Position numbers and translations under genes: made by a program
Part shown: one piece after another, positions 33,571-43,199 of the stretch
Numbering within the stretch: the stretch's first letter is position 1
How the letters are laid out: each line of letters begins with the position of its first letter
The notes under the pieces: generated by a model
What the model was told of the DNA's origin: nothing
The model's input: the letters and a program-made list of their open reading frames with translations, nothing else
The model's database searches: none
From: Pegoplata infirma
Lineage: Eukaryota > Arthropoda > Insecta > Diptera > Anthomyiidae
DNA: 64,000 nucleotides
Assembly (NCBI GenBank): GCA_963921195.1
Contig: OY992537.1
Span: forward strand, 15,277,125-15,341,124
Direction of reading: 5' to 3'

Positions 33571-34317
33571 CAGAGCTTCGAAGGATTTCATTCCTTAATT
33601 CGATTTGTCATTCTGAGTGAAAATTTAGTGATTGCATTCCCCAATCACATTTTAGCGAATTGAATGAATTCACTTTGGACTCATTCGATTTATAAATATC
33701 GAATGCATTCGATTTATTTTTCATTCGACTTTCAAAAATCGAATGCATTCGATTTTTTTTTTCATTCGACTTTTAAAAATCGAATGCATTCACTTGCGAA
33801 TGCAATCGATTTTCTTTTCATTCAATTTGAAAAATCGAATGGCTTATTCATTCATTGCATAAAAAACTTAAAAAAAACTAACTAAGATAGAGCAAAACGG
33901 AGCCATTTTTTTGTCCATAGTATCGCTAACACTCTTCACATTTTTTTTGTCGTATAGGCAGCTTTTTAAAATTTTCGGGAATACCATTTTTTTTGGATTC
34001 AAAATTAGATCCCATTAGGGTCATCGTATGTAAAAAGAGTAGGCGATACTATGTACCAAAATTTGGCTCCGTTTTGGTCCATACATTTAAAAAATCGATT
34101 GCATTCGCAGTGGAATGATAAAAAATCGAATGCATTCGATTTTTCTAAATCGAATGAACAAGAAATCGAATGCATTCATTTTTGTTCATTCAATCGAATG
34201 AATTCCAAGGACTGCATTCCATGTTGAATTATGAAATCGAATGCATTCACTGACTACCAAATTGAATGGATTTTTTTGAGAATTCATTCGAAAAGGATTT
34301 CATTCTTCGAAGCTCTG
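33571..34317. mobile_element. 747-bp hAT-type element with exact TSD and GAATGCATTC repeats
   Basis: TIRs CAGAGCTTCGAAGGATTTCA and CATTCTTCGAAGCTCTG; ATCTAATC is duplicated exactly at 33563-33570 and 34318-34325. The interior is a set of short palindromic repeats around ATCGAATGCATTCGAT. A smaller MITE is nested inside. The 73-codon frame at 33664 is a repeat by-product. Confidence 0.85.
33893..34077. mobile_element. 185-bp MITE nested in the 33571-34317 hAT element
   Basis: Inverted ends CAAAACGGAGCCA and TGGCTCCGTTTTGG, extended by CCATAGTATCGC on the left and GCGATACTATG on the right. It interrupts the GAATGCATTC repeats. Confidence 0.7.
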
Positions 34318-34325
34318 ATCTAATC

Positions 34326-35326
34326 ACATGACATTGTATATAATTATATCTGAAATGGCCAAAATCGAGATCTAATTATATCTCGTATTTGGTCAATATT
34401 TGCACAAATTTAACATTAAATTATATATGATCAGATACAATTATATAGAATGAAATGCAATCATATATTACCAGATCAAAGCATATCAGATAAGATCAAA
34501 CCGATTTGTACATAAGGATTTACACCTTTTTTGATATCAGATAAAAGGTATTTAAAAGACCTATCTCGTGATGCTAACAATGTGCCAAAGATCACTAGGA
34601 AGACTTCCCCTGTAAGTGGAGGGTATTAAAACATGAAATTGCATATTTTTGGTTTCCCTGCTCATCATTAACACTTCTACCCTGCCATGAATTTTCATAT
34701 GAAAAAAGATAGAAAGTGGCGGTGGTAGTGGTGAATAAAATTGTAACGAACATCATCTATGGTATTTAGTTAAGACCTCCATGCATATGTAGCTCTACAC
34801 ATTTTTATTACAAAATCCATAAAAAGTAAAGTATACAAACTCTGTTACTAATATCAAGAGAAGAAGATAAAAATAAAGGGAATTTTTGTAGCAATGAAGT
34901 TGGAAAATAAAGTACAGTTTTAGTTTGTGTATTGATTGTAGGAAATTGTGGAAATTTTAATGAAAACATCTGCCTGACATTTTGTATGTTTGTAGTTAGA
35001 TTTGAAAATAGTCTTTTTAATACAGAAAAAAACCTAAGGTCAGGTAAAAGGCATTTATGTTGAATATTGAAGGTCATTAAAAGCCTATTACGAAAACATA
35101 AACATAGAAATTGTACAGTATGTGTGTGTTTTTTTTCTAGATTTTAACAGAACAAATTAAATATACCTACATAAATAGCATGTCCTTCTGATGTTATGCA
35201 TGCTTTTTTTCAAAAGGGTTCGTTAGAAAAACCAAAACATTTTCCAAAATGAAAACTTTTTTTTAAAAAAACCTCTGGGACAGTACCGAATTGAGTAAAA
35301 TATCTGTTTAAGTAAAAATATTTCAG
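34326..35326. other. intergenic DNA without recognised gene
   Basis: Bases 34360-34500 repeat TATATCTG/ATCAGAT-type words. The 89-codon minus frame at 34808-35077 has no recognisable domain. Confidence 0.35.
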
Positions 35327-35901
35327 CACTCAAAAAATTATGTTAGTAAAATCAACTGAAAATGTCAGTTAAAATAACTACTTTGTAAGTTGTTTTGGGG
35401 TCAACTACTTTTTCAGTTAAATCAACTAACAATGTTAGTTATTTTAACTGACAAAAAACAACTGACTTATGTAGTAAAAACTACTTACATTTGTGGTCAA
35501 AACAACTAAAATGTAGTAAAAATAAAAAAATCTATAAATAATTTATTTTTTTCAAAAAAATTTTCAGAAAAAAATTGAAGACCAAATTTTTCACAGTTTT
35601 TTTTTTTTTTTTAAAAAATGTTGTGAAAAATGAAAAACAGGAAAATTATTTTTATTTTTTAGAAAAAACTTTGAAAATTTTTCAGAGATAAAAAAAAAAT
35701 AAAATTAACTACTTTAAATAACTGTTACTACATCACAGTACTTTTTTGTTAGTTATTCAAAAATAGTACTTAAAATAACTAACAGAAATAGTTGTTTGAT
35801 ATTTTTCATACAAAATCAACTGACTTTGTAGTTGAAAATAACAAAGAACTGCAAAATATACAAACAACTAACATGTAGTAACTTACATAATTTTCTGAGT
35901 G
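35327..35901. mobile_element. CAC-TIR MITE, copy 2 (575 bp)
   Basis: It begins CACTCAAAAAATTATGTTAG and ends TTACATAATTTTCTGAGTG, the reverse of copy 1 at 1367-1904. The flanking dinucleotide is AG on both sides rather than TA, so the target preference of this family may not be strictly TA. Confidence 0.75.
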
Positions 35902-35947
35902 AGCGGAAATCAATAACTTGAGAAGGTTAATCGCTTAAACCTTGTAA

Positions 35948-36458
35948 TAGAGATGGGCACGTGAGTGATTTTTGGCTCACACTCACGCTCACGACAGGAA
36001 TTTTTTAACACGTACACTCACTCACGAAGATATTTTTTCTACTCACACGTGAGTAAATTTAATACAACTCACACTCATGTGCACTTACACAAGCTTCACT
36101 CACACTCACGTTGACTCACACTCACAAAACTCTTATTTATACAAAAAAAAATTCAAAAACTAAAATTTCAAAAATCTTACAAAATTTTAAGCAAAATTTA
36201 AATTTCAGCGAAATTTTACAATTTTTGTTTGCTTTTTTTTGGGCGAAATCTTAAGGTTAGCCAAATTTTAAAGCTTTTTTGTTGCTTTTTTTGGTACGAA
36301 AGGAAATACCTATGTAGTGAAAATAAATCTCATAATCACGCAAAATATTAGTTACGCACACTCACTCACGCAATTTTTTTCACACTCACGTTAGTAAAAT
36401 TAATGCAGTCACAATCACGCGTGAATCACGCTCTAATCTGCTAGTGTGCCCATCTCTA
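35948..36458 (+). mobile_element. hAT-like CACTCAC element, copy 2
   Basis: Ends TAGAGATGGGCACGTGAGTG and GTGTGCCCATCTCTA. The subterminal regions are rich in CACTCACACTCACG. The 8-bp flanks (CCTTGTAA, CCTGTTTA) are only partly alike, so this copy is older than copy 3 at 37011-37532. Confidence 0.75.
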
Positions 36459-36465
36459 CCTGTTT

Positions 36466-36600
36466 ATTTTGTATACCCTACACCACTCTGTGGTACAGAG
36501 TATAATGGGTTTGTGCCGATGTTTGTAACCACCCGAAATATTGGTCCAAGACCCACCGTATGATATAAACAAAAAACCTCAAAATCCATTCACTATATCC
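36466..36600. repeat. GTATACCCTACACCACT dispersed repeat fragment
   Basis: TTTGTATACCCTACACCACT, then TGGTACAGAGTATAATGGG and GGTCCAAGACCCACCGTATG, resemble a repeat scattered in fly genomes and match the type of fragment at 27305. Confidence 0.5.
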
Positions 36601-36663
36601 AGAAATATTTGGAAAAGAAAATCAAAATCAAAAAGTTTAATCGGCTGGTAAGGTCATGGCAAC

Positions 36664-36816
36664 CATCGGCGTATACAGGGGGGGGGGGCCAACAACAAAA
36701 ACAAAAAAATATTTTTTTTATATGTATTGGAAAACACGAATCTCACGAAAAAAACAACAAAAATTTTTTTGTTGTTGTTGTTGGGCCCTGAAAAAACAGT
36801 CCTGCATACGCCGTTG
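36664..36816. mobile_element. 153-bp hAT-type MITE with exact 8-bp TSD
   Basis: Ends CATCGGCGTATACAGG and CCTGCATACGCCGTTG; ATGGCAAC is duplicated exactly at 36656-36663 and 36817-36824. A run of eleven or so G residues follows the left TIR and GGGCCC precedes the right one, as in the larger related element at 47678-49646. The small open frame across it is a by-product. Confidence 0.9.
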
Positions 36817-37010
36817 ATGGCAACTGTTTTCTGTTTGACAATTGATTTGACTTCTTTAACTCCCTCTGATTTCTACCTGCTGTAAACGATTATTTTGAGC
36901 AGCTGTAAACGATTATTTTGAGAAGCTTCAGGAAAATTATTTAAATCAAGAGATAGAATTGCTATCGTTGGATTAAGGCTGGGGTTTTAAGATGTGGATT
37001 AAGTTTAAAC

Positions 37011-37532
37011 TAGAGATGGGCGCGTGAGTGATTTTTGACTCACACTCACAATCACGTGAGTAAATTTAATACAACTCACACTCACGTTCACTCACGCAAG
37101 CTTCACTCACACTCACGTTGACTCACACTCACGAAACTCTTATTTATGCAAAAAAAAAATTTCAAAATCTAAAATTTCAAAAATCTTTCAAAATTTTCAG
37201 AAAAATTTAAAATTAATCGAAATTTTAAATTTTGTTTGCTTTTTTCGGGACAAAATCTTAAGTTGAGCCAAATTTTACAATTTTTTTGTTGATTTTATTA
37301 GTACGAAAGGAAATATAAAGAGAAAATTAATCACGCAAACTCACGCAAAAAATCGGCTCACGCACACTCACTCACGCAAAAATATTACTCACGCACACTC
37401 ACTCACGCAATTTTTTTCTCCACACACACTCACTCACAATCACGTGATTAAAATTAAATTCAGTCACACTCACGCGTGATCACGCGTGAATCACGTGATT
37501 CACGCTCTAATCTGCTCATGTGCCCATCTCTA
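37011..37532 (+). mobile_element. hAT-like CACTCAC element, copy 3, exact TSD
   Basis: Ends TAGAGATGGGCGCGTGAGTG and CATGTGCCCATCTCTA; the palindrome GTTTAAAC is duplicated exactly at 37003-37010 and 37533-37540. The interior has CACTCACACTCACG-type repeats on both sides of an AT-rich core. This is the best-preserved copy and defines the family ends. Confidence 0.9.
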
Positions 37533-37777
37533 GTTTAAACCTCATTTTAAGAAAACTAAGCTGTTCCGCCGAAATTTTGTTTACAAACTTGGAATGGCAG
37601 CACAAATCAATTTTCAGATTAACTAAACCTAGTTAAACTAAAAAACCCACCCTAATAGTGCGTTTACATTGGAATTCTAATAAATGTTGAAGAAACAGTG
37701 TATACATTAGGGTGGCACGAATAATGCCTTTTTTCGATTTTCGTCGATCGCCTGGCAAATTATGGTTCGTTTTCACT

Positions 37778-38060
37778 GAAAAAAAGACATAACTAAAATT
37801 GAGAAAAAAATATCTTTGAAAATTTATCATGAATTTTCCTAAAATTTAGTTAAATTTAACTAAAAAATGAGAAATTTTCTTAACTATGAGGAAAAAAGTT
37901 TAGTTCATTTACTTATAATTAGTTCATTGTTTTCTTTAAACGGAGTTCTTTAATATAAGGACAAAAATTCTTACTGCCAAAGAAATTTTCCAAAAATCTC
38001 AGATACGTATCTTTATTTTTAAGACATATTTCTTAAAAATATTTGAAATTTTGAGACTTT
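37778..38060. repeat. CACTGAAAAAAAGACATAAC element fragment
   Basis: This is the opposite-orientation relative of 31105-31495, starting at its conserved terminus and sharing AAATTTAGTTAAATTTAACT and related words; the other end is not clear. Confidence 0.45.
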
Positions 38061-38306
38061 TTTTAAAAAATTTCTTGAACGTAGGAAAAAACCGCCATTT
38101 TTTGAAAATTTCAAATAGCGATATCTCGAAAACCGTTCGACCGATTTTAATTTTTTTTGATATTCGTGCTCAGCACATCAAAATTAACAAATATGATGTG
38201 TCGAAAGATATGTTTATTTTTTTATATTTTTTTTTTAATTTTTCAAAAATCCAAAACTTTGACCGCCGGGCGCCACGGGTTAATTTAATCCGATTGACCT
38301 CAAATT

Positions 38307-39175
38307 CACTCAGAAAATTATGTAAGTTACTACATGTGAGTTATTTGTATATTTTACAGTAGTTAGTTGTTTTCAACTACAAAGTCAGTTGTTTTTGTAT
38401 GAAAAATATCAAACAACTATTTCTGTTAGTTATTTTAAATCGTTTTTTTGAACAAATAACAAAAAAGTACTGTGATGTAGTAACAGTTATTTAAAGTAGT
38501 TAATTTTATTTTTTTTATCTCTGAAAAATTTTCAAAGTTTTTTCCAAAAAATAAAAATTTTCGTTTTTTTTTTTATTTTTTACAACTTTTTTTAAAAAAA
38601 AAACTTGGAAAAAATTTTGTCTTCAATTTTTATTTTTTTTTTTTTAAAAAATGCTTTGAAAAAATAAAAATTATATATTGGCCGCTGTTCCAAAAAAGTA
38701 ATTCACATAAAAAATGTGAAAATTAAAATTTCCGAATTTTTGTGGTGTTCTAGATTTCACATCCGAATTTCTTTTTCGTTTTGTTTCACATAATTAAAAT
38801 TTGGTGAAAGTAAAACGAATGCATTTTTTTCTTATAATTTTTTAAATTTAAATTATTCGATTTCAACTTCAAATCAAAACGTGATCAACAAAACACTAAA
38901 CTTGATTTCATGTGATTCGGAAATTTTCATATGAATTGAAAAGTTGTGAAAGCCAGAACAGAGGCCATTAATTCTTTTATTTTTACTACATTTTAGTTGT
39001 TTTGACTACAAATGTAAGTAGTTTTTACTACATAAGTCAGTTGTGTTTTGTCAGTTAAAATAACTAACATTGTTAGTTGATTTAACTGAAAAAGTAGTTG
39101 ACCCCAAAATAACTTACAAAGTAGTTATTTTAACTGACATTTTCAGTTGATTTTACTAACATAATTTTTTGAGTG
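38307..39175. mobile_element. CAC-TIR MITE, copy 3, with nested MITE (869 bp)
   Basis: Begins CACTCAGAAAATTATGTAAG, ends CATAATTTTTTGAGTG, in the same orientation as copy 1. The flanking dinucleotide is TT on both sides. Compared with copy 1 it is about 330 bp longer, mostly because of the insertion at 38680-38966. Confidence 0.75.
38680..38966. mobile_element. 287-bp MITE with GGCCGCTGTTC ends
   Basis: Left end GGCCGCTGTTCCAAAAAAG, right end GAACAGAGGCC, flanked by short AT sequence. The interior carries TTTCACATCCGAATTTCTTT and CATGTGATTCGGAAATTTTC. Copy 1 of the host MITE lacks it (target near 1700). A related, partly truncated copy in reverse orientation is at 54889-55125. Confidence 0.7.
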
Positions 39176-39745
39176 TTTGTACCACATAAGTTTTAGACCT
39201 AGGACAATAAAAATTTGCCCGAACACTTAGGAAAATCGAAAGATGACAAAAAAATGCCAGTCTAATGCACATATCTCGTTTAATATTTTAAAGAATTTTT
39301 GTAAATAAATTGAATTATTTATTTTTTTTTATTTTTGGCGTTTTCCCATTTTCTCTCTTTCTCATTGTCGCACAGTGGTAAAAATATGAAAAATTATGAA
39401 TTTTATAAGGTTTCAATCGTACTTTCATTGAAACCTCACTACAAAAAGGTTTCAATTTGTGAGGGAAAATACGTATTTTCAAATGAGGTTTGACACGAAA
39501 CCTCGTTAAACGGGGGTTTCGAGGTCAATCTGAACGTACTATAACACAAGAAAAAGTCCAACGGCATTTTTTTAGCTCTTGACTCGTAGAACACTTCCGC
39601 AAAATACCCGAAAGCCCTTCGATTAATAGTTTTCGAGTTATCCAGACCCTGGACCCATGTTTATGAATACATAAAGTAATCAATGTATTTTTTTACTTAC
39701 CAAATATTTACAGACCAGATCCTATTTTTATTTATTTTTATAATA
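39176..39745. other. intergenic DNA without recognised gene
   Basis: AT-rich DNA with a local GGTTTCAAT/ATTGAAACC inverted set near 39408-39450. No exon is recognised. Confidence 0.35.
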
Positions 39746-40410
39746 CACTCAAAAAATTATGTTAGTAAAATTAACTGAAAATGTCAGTTAAAATAACTAC
39801 TTTGTTAGTTGTTTTGGGGTCAACTACTTTTGTCAGTTAAATCAACTAACAATGTAAGTTATTTTAACTGACAAAAAACAACTGACTTATGTAGTAAAAA
39901 CTACTAACATTTGTAGTCAAAACGACTAACATGTAGTAAAAATAAAATAATTCAATACTTTTTTTTTTTAATTTTCAAAAAAAAAATTTTTTTCCAAGTT
40001 TTTTTTTTTTTAAAGTTGTGAAAAATAAAAAAAACAAAAATTTTTTTTTATTTTTTTGATTTTTTTTTTTAAATTTTTCAGAAAAAAAATTGAGGACAAA
40101 ATTTTTTCCAAGTTTTTTTTTTTTAAAAAGTTGTGAAAAATAAAAAAAACGAAAATTTATTATTATTTTTTGGAAAAAAACTTTGAAAATTTTTCAGAGA
40201 TAAAAAATAAAATTAACTACTTTAAATTACTGTTACTACATCACAGTACTTTTTTGTTAGTTATTCAAAAAAAACTACTTAAAATAACTATCAGAAATAG
40301 TTGTTTGATATTTTTCATACAAAAACAACTGACTTTGTAGTTAAAAACAACTAACTACTGTAAAATATACAAACAACTTACATGTAGTAACTTACATAAT
40401 TTTCTAAGTG
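39746..40410. mobile_element. CAC-TIR MITE, copy 4 (665 bp)
   Basis: Begins CACTCAAAAAATTATGTTAG, ends TTACATAATTTTCTAAGTG, flanked by TA (39744-39745, 40411-40412). Same orientation as copy 2. A stretch near 39960-40140 (long A and T tracts around TTTTTCCAAGTTTTTTT) is duplicated inside it. Confidence 0.8.
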
Positions 40411-40968
40411 TATTAAATAATTTTATAAAAAACAAACACATCAAATAATTTTATAAGAGACAGATAAACACGTTTCACATTGCTACCAACTCACTCGTCA
40501 CTCGTTAATAATAAAAAAATGAACGAACAGGGTTGTTTTTCCTATTTTGATTTATCTATTGAATTCTGTAGATACATTGTAAATCGTTGATTTACTTAAC
40601 TGATTATTCAACGATATCAACATTAATTTTTGATGAATACGGCATTATTCTGTAAAACTTGATCTACAATGGGTTTACTAATTTTTCTACTAAGATATTT
40701 CTATGAGTGTACAGACCGCCATATTCATTTTGTATTTTTGTGTGCGTGCTTCGTTTATTTGTTGTGTTATAAAAACGTAAAAAGGAAATTGATAAATAAA
40801 ATTAAAATAAATTAATAAATAAAAATAAATAATTAGTATGTTGTTTGGCCAAACTTTAAACTTTTAATAAATAATTAGTTTTTTAAAAGATAAATAAATG
40901 TAAGATAAAAAAATGCTAAAGTTAATTTTGCTGTCATAACTTAAAACACCATTCATTTAGCAAAACCA

Positions 40969-41122
40969 ATGGAGTCCCAGACGTTTGTTTCAATGAATTA
41001 CAAATGGAGTGATAAAGTGAGTATACCCCTATTCCGAAGACACCAATAAGGTTTAATAGATTTTTAGTTAAAAAATAGTGTTTGGTAATAATTTTCTATT
41101 TTTACAGGGTACTGGTAAATAA
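40969..41122 (+). pseudogene. two-exon mini-ORF unit 1A inside the composite element
   Basis: ATG at 40969 opens 16 codons (MESQTFVSMNYKWSDK), then GTGAGT at 41017, a short intron, TTTTTACAG, then GGTACTGGTAAATAA (41108-41122). The protein would be 20 residues. Three further copies of this unit exist (1B: 41230-41274 plus 46675-46689; 2A: 58802-58849 plus 59096-59110; 2B: 59206-59250 plus 59342-59356). Beyond the stop the frame still looks protein-like (IFEAMANPSLK; IREAIADP), so it may be a decayed domain rather than a micropeptide. Function unknown. Confidence 0.35.
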
Positions 41123-41673
41123 ATTTTTGAAGCTATGGCGAATCCTTCACTAAAATAAAGAGCGTGGGCACCAGTCCTCCCTTTAGCTATAAAATTAAAA
41201 TCTAAAAACTCATTTATATAGCAAAGCCAATGGAGTCCAGACCTGTTTTGATGAGTTACAAATGGAATCACAAAGTAAGTGTGATTCCTAACCATTGGGG
41301 TTTACTAGTTTTCTAAATTAAAAATTTATAGCGGTTTTCACCCTTGATAGAAAACATTTGAGGAAATTTCCTACAAGAAAATTTTCTACCGATTTTTTCC
41401 ACTAAAGAGTGAACAACTATTTAAACAAGTTTTCTCACACTAACATTTTCTATAACCTCAAATTATTTTACATAATTAAAACCACGAAATAAATATAAAC
41501 AACGCGATTTTTAGTAAAAATATAATTAATCATTTAAGTTTCATTTTAAATTTCGTATAAAAAGTCTGAAAATATCACAAAATAATTAAATGCCTCTCTA
41601 ATCAGCTGTTTTGTTGGTATAGAAACTTTTATTTTTTTCTACACCCAAAAAATTACATAGTTGATGATTACTA

Positions 41674-42745
41674 CACTCAAAAAAGTATGTCGGTAAAATC
41701 TACTACAAAAGACAGTTGTTTTGACTACATTTTGTCGTTGAAAAGGCGTCCACTACATAAACGGTAAAAACAACTGAACATGTTGTTGTTTTTAACTATT
41801 GATTTTCAACTACAAAATGTAGTAAAAACTACTACAAAACTGTTTAATACAGTTGTTTTTTCTACAATTGCCTGAAATTTTATTTAAAAAATTTCTTAAA
41901 CGTTTAAATGATTGATATTTATTTATTTCAAAAGCAATACATTTCAGTTGGTTGTATAGAATTTCGACATGATGACAATTTTTTGATGTATTTATCTGGA
42001 ATTATAGAAGAAAAAAATTATATTAATAAAATGTTAAACAAAATAAATTGATTGTATTTACCTTTGTTTTTTTAATAGTTCATTTCAAATTTTCACCGCT
42101 ACTGATCAAAATTTGTCTGGAATAAAAAAAAACGAAATGCTTTGGCAAAATTGATTTATAAAAAAAAAGAATTAATTTGAAATGTTTCAAAAAAGTATGT
42201 ACCTGCTCTGTTGTGTATACAAAGAAAAGAAAGATGGCGCGCTCATAAGAAAACAAAACACTGCACATATTTTATTTTGTTTTTTCCGATTGGTTTTTAC
42301 GCACGCTTATGTGAGCGCTATATTATACACACTTGTTATCTCATTTATCCACTTATTTTCTTTCGCTCAAGAATATTTTTCCAAAAACATATTTTTTGTT
42401 ATAATTAAATTTAATAAATTGTAATTTAATTTATTTAGATATTATTTATTTGGTATAAAAATAATTCCTTCCGCATCCCGCACGACCAACTCGCTCGACA
42501 CATTCGTTTGCAATAAAAATTTCTAGAAAAAAACGAGTTTTAGAAAAAAAAAACTAAAAACAACTACATAAATCAACTATTGCTACAGTGTAGTATATTT
42601 TTTGTAGTTATTTTTTGAAACTACTACAAAAAAAGTTGTTTGAGATTTTTTCATACAAAAACGACCGAAATTGTAGTTAAAAACAACAGCTACTACTTAC
42701 TACACAAACGACCGTCATGTAGTAACTGCAATAATTTTCTGAGTG
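41674..42745. mobile_element. CAC-TIR element, 1.07-kb copy, nested
   Basis: Begins CACTCAAAAAAGTATGTCGG and ends GCAATAATTTTCTGAGTG with TA at 41672-41673 and 42746-42747. It is the reverse-orientation relative of 14710-15919 and lacks that copy's palindromic insert. The 80-codon frame at 42182 is not supported as a gene. Confidence 0.85.
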
Positions 42746-43199
42746 TATTTTTTCAACTATGTCATAGGTGAAATAGCCCCAACTATGTCATAGTTGATGT
42801 GACATAGTTGTTGCTGACTATGTGTCATTTAAATTTACAAATTAACTATGAGAAAAGTTAATGACAACGATGTGTTTGATAAACATAGGTAAACAACTAG
42901 GCCCATAGTAATTAATAACTATTTAATTGTCGTTTTTTATAAAATTAAAGCATAGTTAATATTTACTATGTAATTTAATAAATAGTTAATTATACCCTAT
43001 AATTTGTATACAAAAAAAAAACAAAATTTTGAGTTTTTTTATTTATAAACATTATTTTATTAATATTGCATATAAACTGCGTACACCAATATTGTAGGAT
43101 CCAATGCCAATCTGCAAATATGAAAAAAACCCATTATTTTGTAATCTTTTTTATTTTTTGTATAGGAAACACGTCAAAAATTCTGACATTTTCGTAGAT

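Noticed and set aside
33664..33885. 73-codon frame with repeated FIHSTFKN-like motifs
   Set aside because: It reflects the repeated GAATGCATTC words of a hAT element.
42182..42424. 80-codon frame in the nested CAC-TIR element
   Set aside because: The matching segment in the 14710-15919 copy is also open for a while (82 codons, reverse), but the two frames differ by substitutions without codon-position bias that I can see, and no domain is recognised.
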